Assembly (NCBI GenBank): GCA_033977485.1
Contig: CM066991.1
Coordinates: 57,035,350 to 57,099,349, forward strand
Source of the DNA: Hydrangea macrophylla
Lineage: Eukaryota > Streptophyta > Magnoliopsida > Cornales > Hydrangeaceae
DNA: 64,000 nucleotides
Direction: 5' to 3'
Positions 22,661 to 34,164 of this stretch are shown here, one piece after another; the first letter of the stretch is position 1; each line of letters opens with the position of its first letter. Position numbers and translations under genes: made by a program. The notes under the pieces were generated by a model that saw nothing but the letters and a program-made list of their open reading frames with translations, searched no databases and was not told the origin of the DNA.

Positions 22661-24039
22661 AATATTTGGTAATAACCTGCATTTTCATTCATTTGCATTG
22701 TCATATTTAATATTCATTGTCCACTTTTATTTTAATTACAATCTGGTGTGTAGAAATTAATTCTTGCTTTATTTCATATTTGAAAATTATTATTGGAGTC
22801 AAATTACAATTTCTAGAAAGTTAGTAAAATCTGTGTTGAATTTCAAATCGGTATTTCAAAACGGTGGAAATGTTTGCTTTTGACTCAATCAGTATTTTTA
22901 TAAAACCAGAAAATCAATCCCTACCTTAAAATGAATTTTCGGTATTTTTGTGACGGACACCGCGCCACGAAAATACCAGTTTACTTTCAAAACTGTCCGT
23001 GCCACGTTAAACTTGCACAGTTTTTGGATTGGACGTAAAGATTGAAGTGACTATGCCTTACTTCCCAATTATGGCAACTCGTGATTGGTTAGGGCCTTGT
23101 TTGGGTATGCACTTTTTGAATGATACATTCTAATGCCATAAGTTGACTTTACCAAACACACAAGAAGATTTCCAGCCAACTTGTTTATGGCCTGTTTGGG
23201 AGTACTAATTTTGTGTGTGTGGTGCTAGGACACTTAGACTATTTATCCAAACACCTCTACTAATTGAACCCTACACACCTAAGCTTGCCTCTTCAAAATT
23301 TGTAAGGTATATATACGTATGTATCTATGAGTATATTCCACAACTTAAATTAAATTGAAAACAAATTCCTTTTGTTGAGTAAGAATCACAGGACTTGGCC
23401 TCCAAGTTCAAAGTTTGTGGAGTTTATTTATACACCACACACTCACACACTGCACACTACTAATTCAGAGAAAATTTGAGAGTATCAGTTGAGGAGAAGA
23501 AGACTTGTAGCTATATAATTTTAGTGAGAGAATGCTCATCACCATAGCTAAAGCTTGTGGTGGAAATTTCCATATCTCATATCTTTCTCAACAATCTCTA
23601 TACCATTAATCTCAGTGAGTATTTCTAACTCACTCAGAATGTAATTCACTATTGATTTACTGATTTGTGTATTTGAATTAGGAACACCATTGATGATTTC
23701 ACGTTTGAAGTTCATAGCTTGAAAAACATGAATTTCCAAAACTTAACCAAAATTCATTTTTAGAATGAAATATGAAAGATTATAGTATGTAGAGTATATG
23801 GTTGTAAAATTAGAGCTTAATTCGTTCATAGGAGAAATATTAGATTTGAAATTTTGACATGTTTTGAATTTTCATAAAATTCGTGAGCTACGATTGAAAT
23901 CTTGTGAAATTGATCATAAATTCATAATCCTTGTGAAAAACTGAAGAGATCCATATATTATGTCATATATGCTTCGGGTTTGCAAAATGGGTCAAAATGG
24001 ACCCTTAAACTGAAACAGAGCAGTCTCTGCGAGGAAGAC

Positions 24040-24350
24040 GAAGCCTCTGCTTCATCTCGCGCGCTCGATCACGCGAGCGAGGGTCGCGCGAGCGGCCCGC
24101 CCGAGCGACCCGCGCGCGCGAGCCGCGTGATTTCAGGCAGACAGAAAAGTTTTATAAAGAAAATGAAAAATAGGCAGATCGGGCGAGCGACCCCCACGCG
24201 AGCAACCACTCGCGCGAGCGACCCGCGCACCCGAGGTAGCTGATTTCAGGCAGAAAGAAAAGGTTTTTAAAATAAAAAGAAAAATGGGCAGGTTGCACGA
24301 GCGGCCCGTGCGAGCGACCTTTCGCGTGAGCGGCCTGCGCGCGCGACTTT
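24040..24350. repeat. Three ~110-bp CG-rich units
   Basis: Three units each combine a CG-rich block of CGCGAGCG/CGAGCGACC words with CAG.CAGA.AGAAAAG, TTTTTAAA and AAAATGGGCAG text. The CG blocks stand out strongly from the AT-rich surroundings. Confidence 0.75.
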
Positions 24351-24594
24351 TGGCAGTTACTAGTTTCTGCTTGTTTTGTGATAAGGGACTGTTTGGGGTA
24401 AAATTTATATACTGTTTGAGTACTGTTTGGGAAATTTATTAAATCAGAGTCTTAATTTGATACGTTTGAACTATTAAAACAATGAATTGTGACTTATCAA
24501 TCCCCGTACGCACGTCGATTATATAATTCAGTTAATTGCCTCATGTTTTAAAGTTTCATGACATACATGTGGTGTCAATTGTACATGCATGGTG

Positions 24595-25025
24595 AGTGTG
24601 AAGGTTGGTCAATGTGAAAAAGAGTAATGGTCAGTGTGGCATAGTGAGTGCGGTTGAGATTGTGATGTGGACACTCCCTGGTAAGTGAGTACCAAAGTAC
24701 ATTGTGATTGAGATTGCGGCGAGGGTGTCTTTGAAATGCAACGGTGGCAAAACTGGACACTCCCTGACGACCATGGTAGCGTCAAAGTGTCTGAAGCCGA
24801 ACTTGAACATTCCCTGGCACCCATGGAAGTGCTAAAGTGTGGCCTACGGACATTCCCTGATACCCGAGTCTGGATACTGTGTGAGGGTTTCTCCGGTATT
24901 TGCATGGCGGATTAGGTAGTCAAAGTGTGAGGCAATGGACACTCCCTGGTACCCCGGACCAAAGTGTGAGGCAAACTGGACATTCCCTGGCACCCCTGTG
25001 CTAAAGTGTGGCTATCTTAGCATTT
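24595..25025. repeat. ~60-bp degenerate array (GGACACTCCCTGG..CAAAGTGTG)
   Basis: About six copies of TGGACA.TCCCTGG followed by ACCC, a variable part and CTAAAGTGTG or CAAAGTGTG. Such arrays lie in LTRs of Tekay-type chromoviruses. Confidence 0.7.
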
Positions 25026-25689
25026 CAAAGATACCGGTGTGTGGTGGTGGGTTGTTGGGTTTTGTCGAGAGAAAAGAGTCTGTAAGATGAGATGGTGCAT
25101 TGTTCTCATACACGGTCACATATATGTGAATTTATCTCTCAAATAACATTGTGGTCGTTTTTCTAAAACGAACTCTTTATCTTAAATATAAACTTGTGGA
25201 TTTAAATGAGAATTGAAAAATGGTAAATGAATATGTTTTACATTCAAAGTTATGTTTTTAATACTCACCAGCTTCTTGAAGCTGACGACGTTGATGCGTC
25301 CTGGACATTCATGTTCAGGTTTTTCAGGTTATGATCAGGCTGAACGTTATAACTATGCGAATTGAGAACAACTGCTGGAAACAAAATTTATTTTCATATG
25401 CTTTAAGTTGAATTGTTAAGGATGACTGTAATAGACACTAAGTTATTGTTTTGATTTAAGGCGGTTTGTGCCTTTAGAGACCCCGTGCTGTAATATGTAA
25501 TAAGTTAGAAAAATATTTGTAAGCTTTGATTGCTCTACTCTGATTATTGTTTATTGTTGTTCGACGTTTGGGACGGAATCGATCCTTCAAACTGTCGCGA
25601 CCTACGGGTCCATAAAGGAAATTAAACGCTTTCCTTATTTATGCTATGTCGAGGCGTGATATATTTATTTTCACTTGTTTAAACACCTT

Positions 25690-27408
25690 GAGCATACCTT
25701 CAGTTTTTGATCCTTTCTTAGAAAGATGTGACAGTTCCTCAATGTTTGGTGGGAAAGGCATTTTCAGAACATAATTAGTTGGGACCGGTTCATTTTCTTT
25801 CCTAATTCGGCTCGTATCCTCTCCCTTCTCTTAATTTGAATTAATGTTCCCATCCTTTAAATCATCTCTTGGAATCTCTATAACTTCTTCCTCTCGTATA
25901 GTCATCCTAGTCGAGACGGCATTTATTTGCTCACTCGTACCTATAATCTCATATTGTCCCTTAAGGTTTTGAATAGTTTGAGTAGATAACTTACCCACGT
26001 TTCTACGACTCACCGCATTAGCTAGTTGTCCCATTTGGGGCTCAAGCTTTACAATGGATTGTGTGTAAGAGTGCACTATTTGTGCTTGTGCTTGCACTTG
26101 CGTTTCGATATTCTTATGGGACGCCAACACCTTCTCCTGAAAAGCATTATCCCTTGGAGGGTTAGGATTAAGAGGGGGGGTGTTAGTATTGACTTTGTTG
26201 AAACTGGGGTCGGTAAGTATTAGAAAAATTAGTCGTCATAGGATTATAACTATTTCGTGGGAATTATTGAATAGAGCATATGTGTTGCTCCACGAATTCC
26301 GGAAATTGAGATGCAGATGGGCATGCAAGTGTAGAATGTGAAGGATCGGAACATATTTGACAAATTTCTTCAGAGAGTAAGCCCGACGTTTGGTTCATCA
26401 TCATAAATCGGTTAAGTTTTTTTAGATAGTTCTTGCAATTCAATTGAGTGACTTGACTCGAACTGCTCCTCTCACTTAGGTTGAGGAGGAAGACACCCCT
26501 CAGGATGTACTGACACGGGTTGATGCATCGAATTTTCACTTAACGTTTCAAATATTTTTCATGCCTTGTTAGCACTTTTGTGTAGGAAGGTACCCACACA
26601 AACGGCATCGACGGTATTACAAACAATGGGAAGAAGGCCCTCGTAGAAGATCTGCTCCAATTGCCACTTGGGAATTTGATGATGTGGGCAAGAGCGCAAT
26701 AGTTCTTTAAATTGTTCCCAAGTGTCATAGAGTGTTTCCTCATCTTTCATCACAAAGTTCATTATAAATTTTCTTATTTGATTAATTCTTGTGATGAGGA
26801 AAAACTTTTGTAAAAATGCAGTATATAATGCTTCCCATATTCTAATAGTGTTTGGCTCAAGAGATTGGAGCCAATACTTAGCTTTATCTTTTAAGGAGAA
26901 CGGGAAGAGACGCAATTTTAATTCATCATCAGTTAGACTTTGGATTTTCAATGTAGAGTATATGTCGTGGAACTCTCCTAAGTGAAGATAAGGATCATCT
27001 TTAATACGGCCATGAAATGAAGGGAGAAGTGTGATGGTAGATGATTTTATCTCAAAGTGACACGCCCTCCAGTAATTTGATACATGCTTGTGGTGTGTAG
27101 GCCGTAGGAATGAAATAATCTTTTAGCGGAGGGGGTTAAGGTATGTTAAGGTTATTTCTATTATTTCCGTTGTTTCCAAAGTCGACCATTGGAATAGGTT
27201 AGATGTTAATAGTTTGAGTTTTTCTTAAACATTTAAGGGTGCTTTGAATTTTGGCCTGAAATAACGGCGACGGTTTTGGAGTTGATTAGTCATCTAATAT
27301 CAACCGAGCTCTAGAAGCTTGGGTTGAGAACCTACTGACTCTTAGGGTATGTTCAAGTTCAGGATCGAAAGAATGCAATTCAGGTTTACTTGAATGTGTA
27401 CCAAACAT
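25690..27408 (-). pseudogene. Athila-like Gag (capsid, zinc knuckle), decayed
   Basis: The likely start is the ATG at 27408 on the minus strand (MFGTHSSKPELHSFDPELE). A TAA follows 40 codons on. The capsid domain at 26951-26559 reads KLRLFPFSLKDKAKYWLQSL, WEALYTAFLQKFF, then YDTWEQFKELLRSCPHHQIP and QIFYEGL, typical of Athila. The knuckle CQICSDPSHSTLAC (C-x2-C-x4-H-x4-C) follows, then a Gln-rich coiled region (26130-25831) and the start of the protease linker (MPFPPNIEELSHLSKK). Frameshifts separate these blocks. Gag forms the particle that packages element RNA. Confidence 0.85.
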
Positions 27409-27783
27409 AAACTAAAAAAAATGACACTAGGATAAAGACTGACTTAAAGAAATATGAAAAGCAACCACACAAATAAGACAACAAGCACAGAACTACTATG
27501 ATGCATGAAAGTTATCCTGTTGTGCAGTGATTCGCGTTAAAGCCCAGCGCCTCAGGTTTCCTAGCCAATGCACATGCAAATCACCCCTAAACTAATGCAA
27601 ATAGTGTGTCTCAGCGCCCTGACTTATAGTGGTTTGAAACGAATTTTAAAGGAAGCGATTTACTTGAATTTTTGCATCTTTTTTTTTAATTGATTCGCGT
27701 AAGCTCCTTTGATGTGCTAAGCTCTTTCACTCTGAAGCACTAGAATTTGATGACTTGAGAAACTACAAAACAAAAGGAAAAGT

Positions 27784-29099
27784 TGTTAGGGATAGATACT
27801 AAAAGCCATGCTTTATGTAGTTGATTTATTATTCATTTAATAAAATCAATTAATCCATTTTTATGAGAATCTGTGTGGGAAATATTTGTATTATATTGTT
27901 TATTTAATATTATGCATGTGTGTCTTTCATTCTACATAGTAGGTGGTTTGGTGTGTAGAGTTTAGCTTACACACGGAAGATCAGACCATCGGATCTTATA
28001 GAACGTAAGATTTTGGTTTACAGTCTTAGATGGATTGGACATACCATCGGTAGGACTACAGCATGGTGTTGTAGTAGGTTTGTCTTGACTACGAGAAATG
28101 GTATAGTTTCAACTCACCATGCTGGTACACTTTGTGTATTAAACAGGACCGACTTGGGGTAATTATCTTTATACTGACTTATAAGATAATTAATACCTCA
28201 TGACTATTATGAGTGCTTATGCTCTAAATCCTAAGTTAATTTATAGACACATACATTTGATATTTACACTTTGATCCCTAAAAGGGTGAGAACCTTAAAT
28301 GGGTCAATATCTCATTAGATAGGGTGACAATATTAATTGTGTGGTGGATATTAATTAATGATGGAATCCATGTCTCAATTTTGGGATTGATGATATCCCC
28401 TTGAGAAAGCTTATAAGTTTTGATTATGTCAAACCCTGCAGGTGGATTTTGTATCCAGCATATCAGATAAGTTAAGCAGAGGATCTCAAGGAATTTTAAG
28501 AGATTAATTAAATGTGATTGTCAGTAATTATATTTAATTAATGGATATCTGTAATCTTAACATGGGGAGATAATAAGCATTTAATAACATGGAGCTCAAA
28601 ATATATTTTTGACATAAGGGTAGGAATGCAATTATAATTTTTTAGTGGTATGAATTATAATTTATGGAAATAGGAATCTGATTCAGTTCGAATTAGGGTT
28701 TCCTAATTCCATAAGGAAGCCTATTCCTTATTGATTTCTTATGGTCCCTATCGTAGCCTATATATATGTTGCTTTGGCTCTCTCCTTAGTTTGCATTTTT
28801 TCATCAAGAGCATTATAACTCGGAATAGAAAAGAGAGCGTAAAAAGAGAGAGCAGAAACATAAAGGATTTTGTAGGAGCCCACACTCAGTTCGATATTAT
28901 GGCAGCAAAGGAATACGGTAGAAGATCATGAGCTGTTATCGAGCCCGTGTTCTCAATTCATCTACTACAGCAATCCGTTTTAGCAGTTTAAGGTAACCCT
29001 AGTTCCGCCCTCATAGGGGTTATTGTAGTTTTCACGTAATTTTTACAGTACCAACTTATACGCGCTGTCAGCAGATTCTGGGAAAGCAGTTTCCTAACA
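27784..29099 (+). mobile_element. Solo Ty1/copia LTR with target duplication AAAGT
   Basis: Starts TGTTAGGGATAG and ends TTCCTAACA, with AAAGT on both sides (27779-27783 and 29100-29104). It is the same family as the 3' LTR at 14783-16075. Because only one LTR remains between perfect target duplications, the internal region was lost by LTR-LTR recombination. It lies in the leader of the Athila-like element. Confidence 0.95.
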
Positions 29100-29205
29100 A
29101 AAGTTAGTCAATCAAAACAAAAATAGAAAATAAGAAAAAGAAAACCTAATCTAATATTTATGAATTAACTAAACTAAGATTCTAAGACTAAAGGTAGTAA
29201 TTTGC

Positions 29206-29225
29206 AAACCCTGGCAACGGCGCCA
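29206..29225 (-). other. Athila-like primer-binding site
   Basis: On the minus strand TGGCGCCGTTGCCAGGGTTT lies 5 bases inside the 5' LTR end, the position and sequence expected of the tRNA primer site of Athila-type elements. Confidence 0.85.
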
Positions 29226-29230
29226 AAAAT

Positions 29231-30716
29231 TGATCTTGTCAAAATCAAGATATAAAAGTATACTCTACTTTAAAAGATTTGTAGTTTGGAAGTAGAGGTC
29301 GAACCCACAGAGATTGAAATGCTAAAGCACTTTAATTTTAAAACCTAAACCTACTTAATTAATAAAACATACTTTTTTATTTTAATTTTTAATTAAACTA
29401 AGCAACTAAGAAAATAAATCTAAACTACGAAAGCGATTAAAAGTTGTTTTGATAAATATGTGTATAGAACCTAGGATTGCAAATCCACCACTAGCTTCAT
29501 AATAATGGTATCTATGCATTCAATTAACTTATTACATTGGATGATAATGGAGAATCGTAGCTACAAGTCCAATTCTTTCGTCAAGAAGATAACTATGATT
29601 CAAGCATCAACATAATTCATCTTCGGTTGGCACGGAGTGTCTCACACTAAACTAGGGTTACGGCACACTCCATCTTCCCTAGGCATGAACTATTCGACTA
29701 CTTGATATCACAATTCAAATAAGCAAGATTAAATGTAAATAATCTATACAAGCATAGCAAATATAGACTATTGAGCACATCACATCCAAAATAGATCTAA
29801 GACAAGAATAGATTTTGAAAGCAACGATTTAATCAATGAATACGATTATATTATTCAAAATCCTGGAAACATGTAATCATCATCCATACATAATAAATCT
29901 AAAAAAAACATAAATAACACCCTATTACTTGGCTAGAGTTTCATTACCATAGATCTAGGTCTAGTCAGCCATAGAAGCGAAGCACGGTAAGAGGTTGATG
30001 GAGGAGGCCATGGGAATCCTTGGTCATCTTCTTCTTCTCCTTGATTTTCTCTCTTAAATGACTGATGTTTTAGTTGTTACCCCTATTTTGACTTAAAAGA
30101 GTGTATATATATATATAGATTTCGAGAAAGTTTTGGAAGCTTTCCTAAACCTAATTGCACTAAAACTGCAATATTTACATTTCTGGACGTATTCAGCCAA
30201 TTTCGTTTACATAGGGCTCTTCAGTACATCAAAATACACATTTTAGGTTTTTTCAAAGGGTCGCTCGCGTGCGATCCCCAAAATCGTGCGAGCGGGCTGC
30301 TCCAGCGAGATGCCTTTTCCCAACTTTTTCTAGATTTTCTCAACTTCGTGCACCAATCTTAGAATTACGATAACTTTTGACTCGGACCTCAGATTGACTC
30401 ATCATTTGCATCCATGAGTTCGTAACTCAAAGATCTACATTTCATATCTCTAGAGAAATTTCTCAAATTCAAAGTCTTTATTGTCAAAAATGCGATTTAC
30501 CGAGGCTGCTACTATATTCAGCATTCACTAGAATCACCTTTTGAGCCCAGAATATCTTCCAAAACCAATATCATTGAATTTTAGTGCATTTTCAAGTTAA
30601 AGCTTCAAAACCTGCAAAATATAGAATACTTATAAAAAAAATAACTAATTACTAAATGAAATGAGCTAACAAAGCGTAACTTTAGGACTATAAACAGGAA
30701 CTATTCGTCGTCGATC
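29231..30716 (-). mobile_element. Athila-like 5' LTR (1.49 kb)
   Basis: On the minus strand it runs from a GATC terminus at 30716 to GATCA at 29231, directly before the primer-binding site. A TATA-rich tract lies near 30104-30118. CG-rich words (GTCGCTCGCGTGCGAT, GTGCGAGCGGG) lie at 30255-30295. Confidence 0.8.
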
Positions 30717-30960
30717 TGTGTTTCACGTGTCGATGTTGCGACGATGTATAATAGACATGAGCAAGATCATTGTACCAGAACCATTACAGATTCAAGAAGA
30801 CTTGATATATATAGAGCATCTGATAGAGATCTTGGATCGGAAAGAACAAGTGTTGAGAACAAAGACGATTCCGATGGTGAAAGTGTTATAGCATAGTCAT
30901 ACGGTTGAGAAAGCTACGTGGGAAAACAAGGAAGAGATGAGGAATGAATATCCATAACTG
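30717..30960 (+). pseudogene. Chromovirus chromodomain (integrase C-terminus)
   Basis: Coding resumes with VFHVSMLRRCI, PEPLQIQEDL, then IEILDRKEQVLRTKTIPMVK and ATWENKEEMRNEYP, the C-terminal chromodomain of Tekay-like integrases, thought to guide integration to marked chromatin. A TAG replaces the usual Trp after KVL, and a TAA precedes LF. Both fit C-to-T or G-to-A change. It belongs with the integrase ending at 18823. Confidence 0.88.
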
Positions 30961-31002
30961 TTTGATGCATGAGGTATAAGTTTGGGGACAAACTTCCTTT
31001 TT

Positions 31003-31015
31003 AGAGGGGGGGAGT
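31003..31015 (+). other. Chromovirus polypurine tract
   Basis: AGAGGGGGGGAGT lies directly before TGTCACACCC. Confidence 0.9.
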
Positions 31016-33076
31016 TGTCACACCCGTCTCGGGAAAATCATTATTTTAAAATGCATAAGTGGATTTTGAAAAGTATCAATGTCATTTGATAATTGTGAAT
31101 GGAGTTCATGTGAGTCAACGGTGAGGTGTCAGGGTAATCGAAGAAACGTGTGGCATCAACATGAGTAAATGAAACTTATATGACTTAAATGTTATTTGAT
31201 GTTTTTTTGGTGTATGTGAATAGTGAATTATACTTGTTTAGTATGTTTTTCAATAATTTTGATCTCGACTTAGATCACTTTGAAGGTTATAATGAGGACA
31301 TAGGTGATACGTTGAATAAAAGGCAGGTTGTGTAGAAATTCCACGAAATTAGCTTCGGAACGTAATTACGGCGACAAACGGAACTTAGTCGAAAACTTTT
31401 ATAATTTATAGTTTTTACTTCTGAAGTAATAATTTGGACATATAGGCCGTTTCGGGGGATAATTAGAAGTTTTGAGAACTCATGGGAAGGTAAACGTAAT
31501 TCCCGAGAGTTGTGCCTATATATATAAACCTTAAGATATTTTTCATAAATATCCAAAATCAAATAGCTCAGAGCTTGGGAGATTTGGGATTTTGAGTGCT
31601 TAGAGCATCAAGACGCAAATCGATGGACTTCTGCCCGTTTGCTTTCTTCCAAATTTTATATTTGGACTCCTCGAGGTAATATCTACATTTTAATACTTAT
31701 GGCCATGTTTTGCAAACTTTTTAGAAAATCCTAATTTTGGGAATTTGGGAAAAAAATATGTTGATACTTTTAGGAATCGCTTGAGATCGGAGTTTCGATG
31801 TTAAATCGGGCTACTAGTACTTCCCCTAAAATTAAAGGACCGTAGCTTGAGGTATGAATTCTTGGCTTCTGACATATAAGGAATTTTGGATGTTTTAGAT
31901 ATTGTATATGAAATTGTGATCCGAGAAAAACTCATGTATTAACCTAGGCCTAGCATATTTGTATGACTATATGAGTATGCTAACTGGCTATGTGAGTCAA
32001 ATGGGAGTTTGGTACAAGTTCATGCCGGGGTATGCCTCTCGGTGTTTGCGAGTTATAGTAGTGATGACTACTTGCTTGGTTTGGGAACCGGCCTAGCCAG
32101 AATAGTTGGATGCAATGGTTGAGTAACTTTGGCTAGCCATTGTCATCACAGTTTAATATTTAAGACTTGCCGATATACCAGATGAATGCGTATCTCTCTC
32201 CTTAAGACTAAATTATGTGGTTTAGATGTTTAAAGCATGAATTACCTCATATGCATATGCTTAGAATTGTACACTCAGTATATAGCTGAGCAGTGGAGAC
32301 TTCCTCCATTGCAGGTGATAAGAGGGAGAACAAGAAGCGAGAAGAATGAGGTCGACGAGATGCTAGGAACGTCTCTTGAATATGTTTTAGTTTTCTATTC
32401 CAAATGTTGTAATAAGAATTTTGAGAAGTTAAAACCATGTACTTAACTTAGAAATCTTGGGGTGTATTTAGAGCATTATAACCTATAGTAAAACTCTTGT
32501 AATTATGTTTTGGAACATTGAAATATAGTTGTGATTATGTTGGAATTAGGTTGGACAATCATAGCTTTGAAATTCTGCAGAATGTGCAAAATTCTGGGAA
32601 ATCAGTCGACTGGGTCCCCGACACAATCGATTGGAGCACTGTTTTGACAAATATCTTTTCGGTTTTTAAAGGAAAACAGTCGACTGGATGATGAAAAATA
32701 GTCGACTGAAATGTGTTTCAAAATATGACATTCAGCTGGATATAGTCCAGTCCACCGGACTGGTACCAGTCAACTGAGACTTTGAGACCCCAGTCGACTG
32801 GGTCCCCTATACAGTCGACTGGATTGGGCTGTTGAGCTGTGAAGCCTCTATGACTTCTAAAGCAGTCGACTGAGACCCCGCTATAGTCGACTAGTTTGCT
32901 ATTTTCAAAATGAATTGTTTATTTAAGTGTTTCAAAATGGGGAAAACTTTTTATAACTTTGAAAATGATGGATCCAACTTATTTTTATCCGCTGCTATAA
33001 TCTTTAAATGAATTGGATGAGCCTCGGTGGCGTGCCACGTGTCCTATTTCCGTGCGTAACGGGATGGGTCGTGACA
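31016..33076 (+). mobile_element. 3' LTR of the Tekay-like chromovirus (2.06 kb)
   Basis: Starts TGTCACACCCGTC and ends GGGTCGTGACA, giving TGTCAC/GTGACA inverted ends. A TATA box (CTATATATATAAACC) lies at 31517-31530. The distal part carries repeated CAGTCGACTG palindromes. The 5' LTR and gag of this element are not in the window. Confidence 0.92.
32600..32893. repeat. Cluster of CAGTCGACTG palindromes in the LTR
   Basis: The perfect 10-bp palindrome CAGTCGACTG occurs at 32603, 32677, 32791, 32812 and 32863. Near-copies occur at 32623 (CAATCGATTG), 32699 (TAGTCGACTG), 32768 (CAGTCAACTG) and 32884 (TAGTCGACTA). The changes in these near-copies are C-to-T or G-to-A. Confidence 0.9.
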
Positions 33077-33178
33077 AATTCAACCATAATTCATAGATTC
33101 AACTAGGTTTTTACACATTTTCACAAAAGACTCTTCTTTATCCCCTTCTTCACACTCTACTTGAATTATGGTTGAATT
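33077..33178. repeat. Perfect 17-bp inverted repeat at the LTR boundary
   Basis: AATTCAACCATAATTCA (33077-33093) and its reverse complement (33162-33178) flank 68 bp. The left arm starts at the first base after the chromovirus LTR. Confidence 0.85.
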
Positions 33179-33368
33179 GGTATTTAATTGTCAATGATTT
33201 GTATCTAGATAATCATTTGATATATATATATATATAAAACACATCCTCAATCAAAATTTAGTCTTGGATCATTCAAATTAGCATAGATTTTATCTTCTCT
33301 CTCATGCACTTCTCTTGAATTCTATAGAATCTTCCATATTCTATTTTGAATTTTTTGATATTAGATCC

Positions 33369-34039
33369 TGATGATGCCAGAATTTGGTAAGGGTAAAGTA
33401 GAGCAATTTTAGGAGAGAGAGAGTGTGAGAGAGACAATTTTTTGTATGTGGTTCGGCCCTGTTAATGAAGGTACCTACGTCCACGGGTGTGTCTGGGCAC
33501 GTTCACTAGCAGATCACCGGTAGCCCTGGTGAGCCAACAAAGAGGGGCGGCACTACCAGTAATACCGACTGGGTGTATGCGTATAATGGTGAATTTTATA
33601 GAGGTGCTGTGTAGACTAAAGAATTGGCCTCTTCTATGGGGGGTGAGTGGTCTCTTTTATAGATGTAAGAGACCTACTCGTACATGGATAAGGAAACATA
33701 ATCCAATTAATATAGATTGGCATTAATTGTGGGGGTTTCCTAATTGGATTAGGAAATAGCTTGCACTTTCCATTAGTCTTCTAGCTTGAGTAGAAAACTG
33801 CCCGTAATGCTCGGGATCATGCCTGTGGGCACGGATGGGCTGTTCCCGCGGTGGGATGTGCATGTGCGGTTTTCCTGACCTGTTGGCCGGGTCGGGGATG
33901 AGCCGCTCGGAATGATGAGTAGACTAGACTGCTCAAGATAATGCTTGTCTGAGGAGTTGTGCACGATTTGACCGGGACATGGACTCGCTGTTGGTTTGAA
34001 CCGCTCGGTCATAGGATAGAGCCAGATTTGGGTGTATCA
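33369..34039 (-). mobile_element. 3' LTR of the gag-only element
   Basis: TGATGATGCC..GGTGTATCA in plus orientation. It is very similar to the LTR at 36602-37285 but has a longer GAGAGAG tract near 33413 and lacks a ~20-bp duplication (CTCGGGATCACGCCTGTGAGG) present there. Confidence 0.92.
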
Positions 34040-34053
34040 GCTGCCCCCCATTT
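34040..34053 (-). other. Polypurine tract of the gag-only element
   Basis: AAATGGGGGGCAGC on the minus strand directly precedes the 3' LTR and fixes the orientation. Confidence 0.85.
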
Positions 34054-34164
34054 CAAAGGTTGGCCAGATGCTATATCGGGGCAAGTTTGGAAATCACTTT
34101 GATGTTACTTGCCACTGTCTGAGTGCTTGGAGAAGCTGCCTCGGGGCTTCTGAGCTTGGTGAGT

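Larger units (their letters stand above)
22667..25660 (+). mobile_element. 3-kb solo-LTR-like insertion inside the Athila coding region
   Basis: The Athila gag-pro frame is interrupted between ..VKINI and PFLDAIKQ and resumes on the other side. ATATT flanks the insertion at 22662-22666 and 25661-25665. It begins TGGTAATAACC and ends GAGGCGTGAT; the end resembles the GTGACA terminus of chromovirus LTRs after a C-to-T change. It holds no coding domain, but has TATA-like and low-copy promoter-like text, a CG-rich triplicate (24040-24350) and a GGACACTCCCTGG array (24595-25025). ACTCACCAGCTTCTTGAAGC (25265) and similar text is familiar from long Tekay-type LTRs. Boundaries could be off by one or two bases. 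Confidence 0.62.
18824..30716 (-). mobile_element. Athila-like Ty3 retrotransposon nested in the chromovirus
   Basis: On the minus strand the order is 5' LTR (30716-29231), primer-binding site, gag, protease, non-coding 3' region, polypurine tract and a truncated 3' LTR (19255-18824). Gag capsid, zinc knuckle and retropepsin are recognisable, but no RT, RNase H or integrase is present. Two later insertions lie inside it: a solo copia LTR (27784-29099) and a 3-kb solo-LTR-like element (22667-25660). The insertion split a chromovirus between integrase and chromodomain. Confidence 0.82.
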
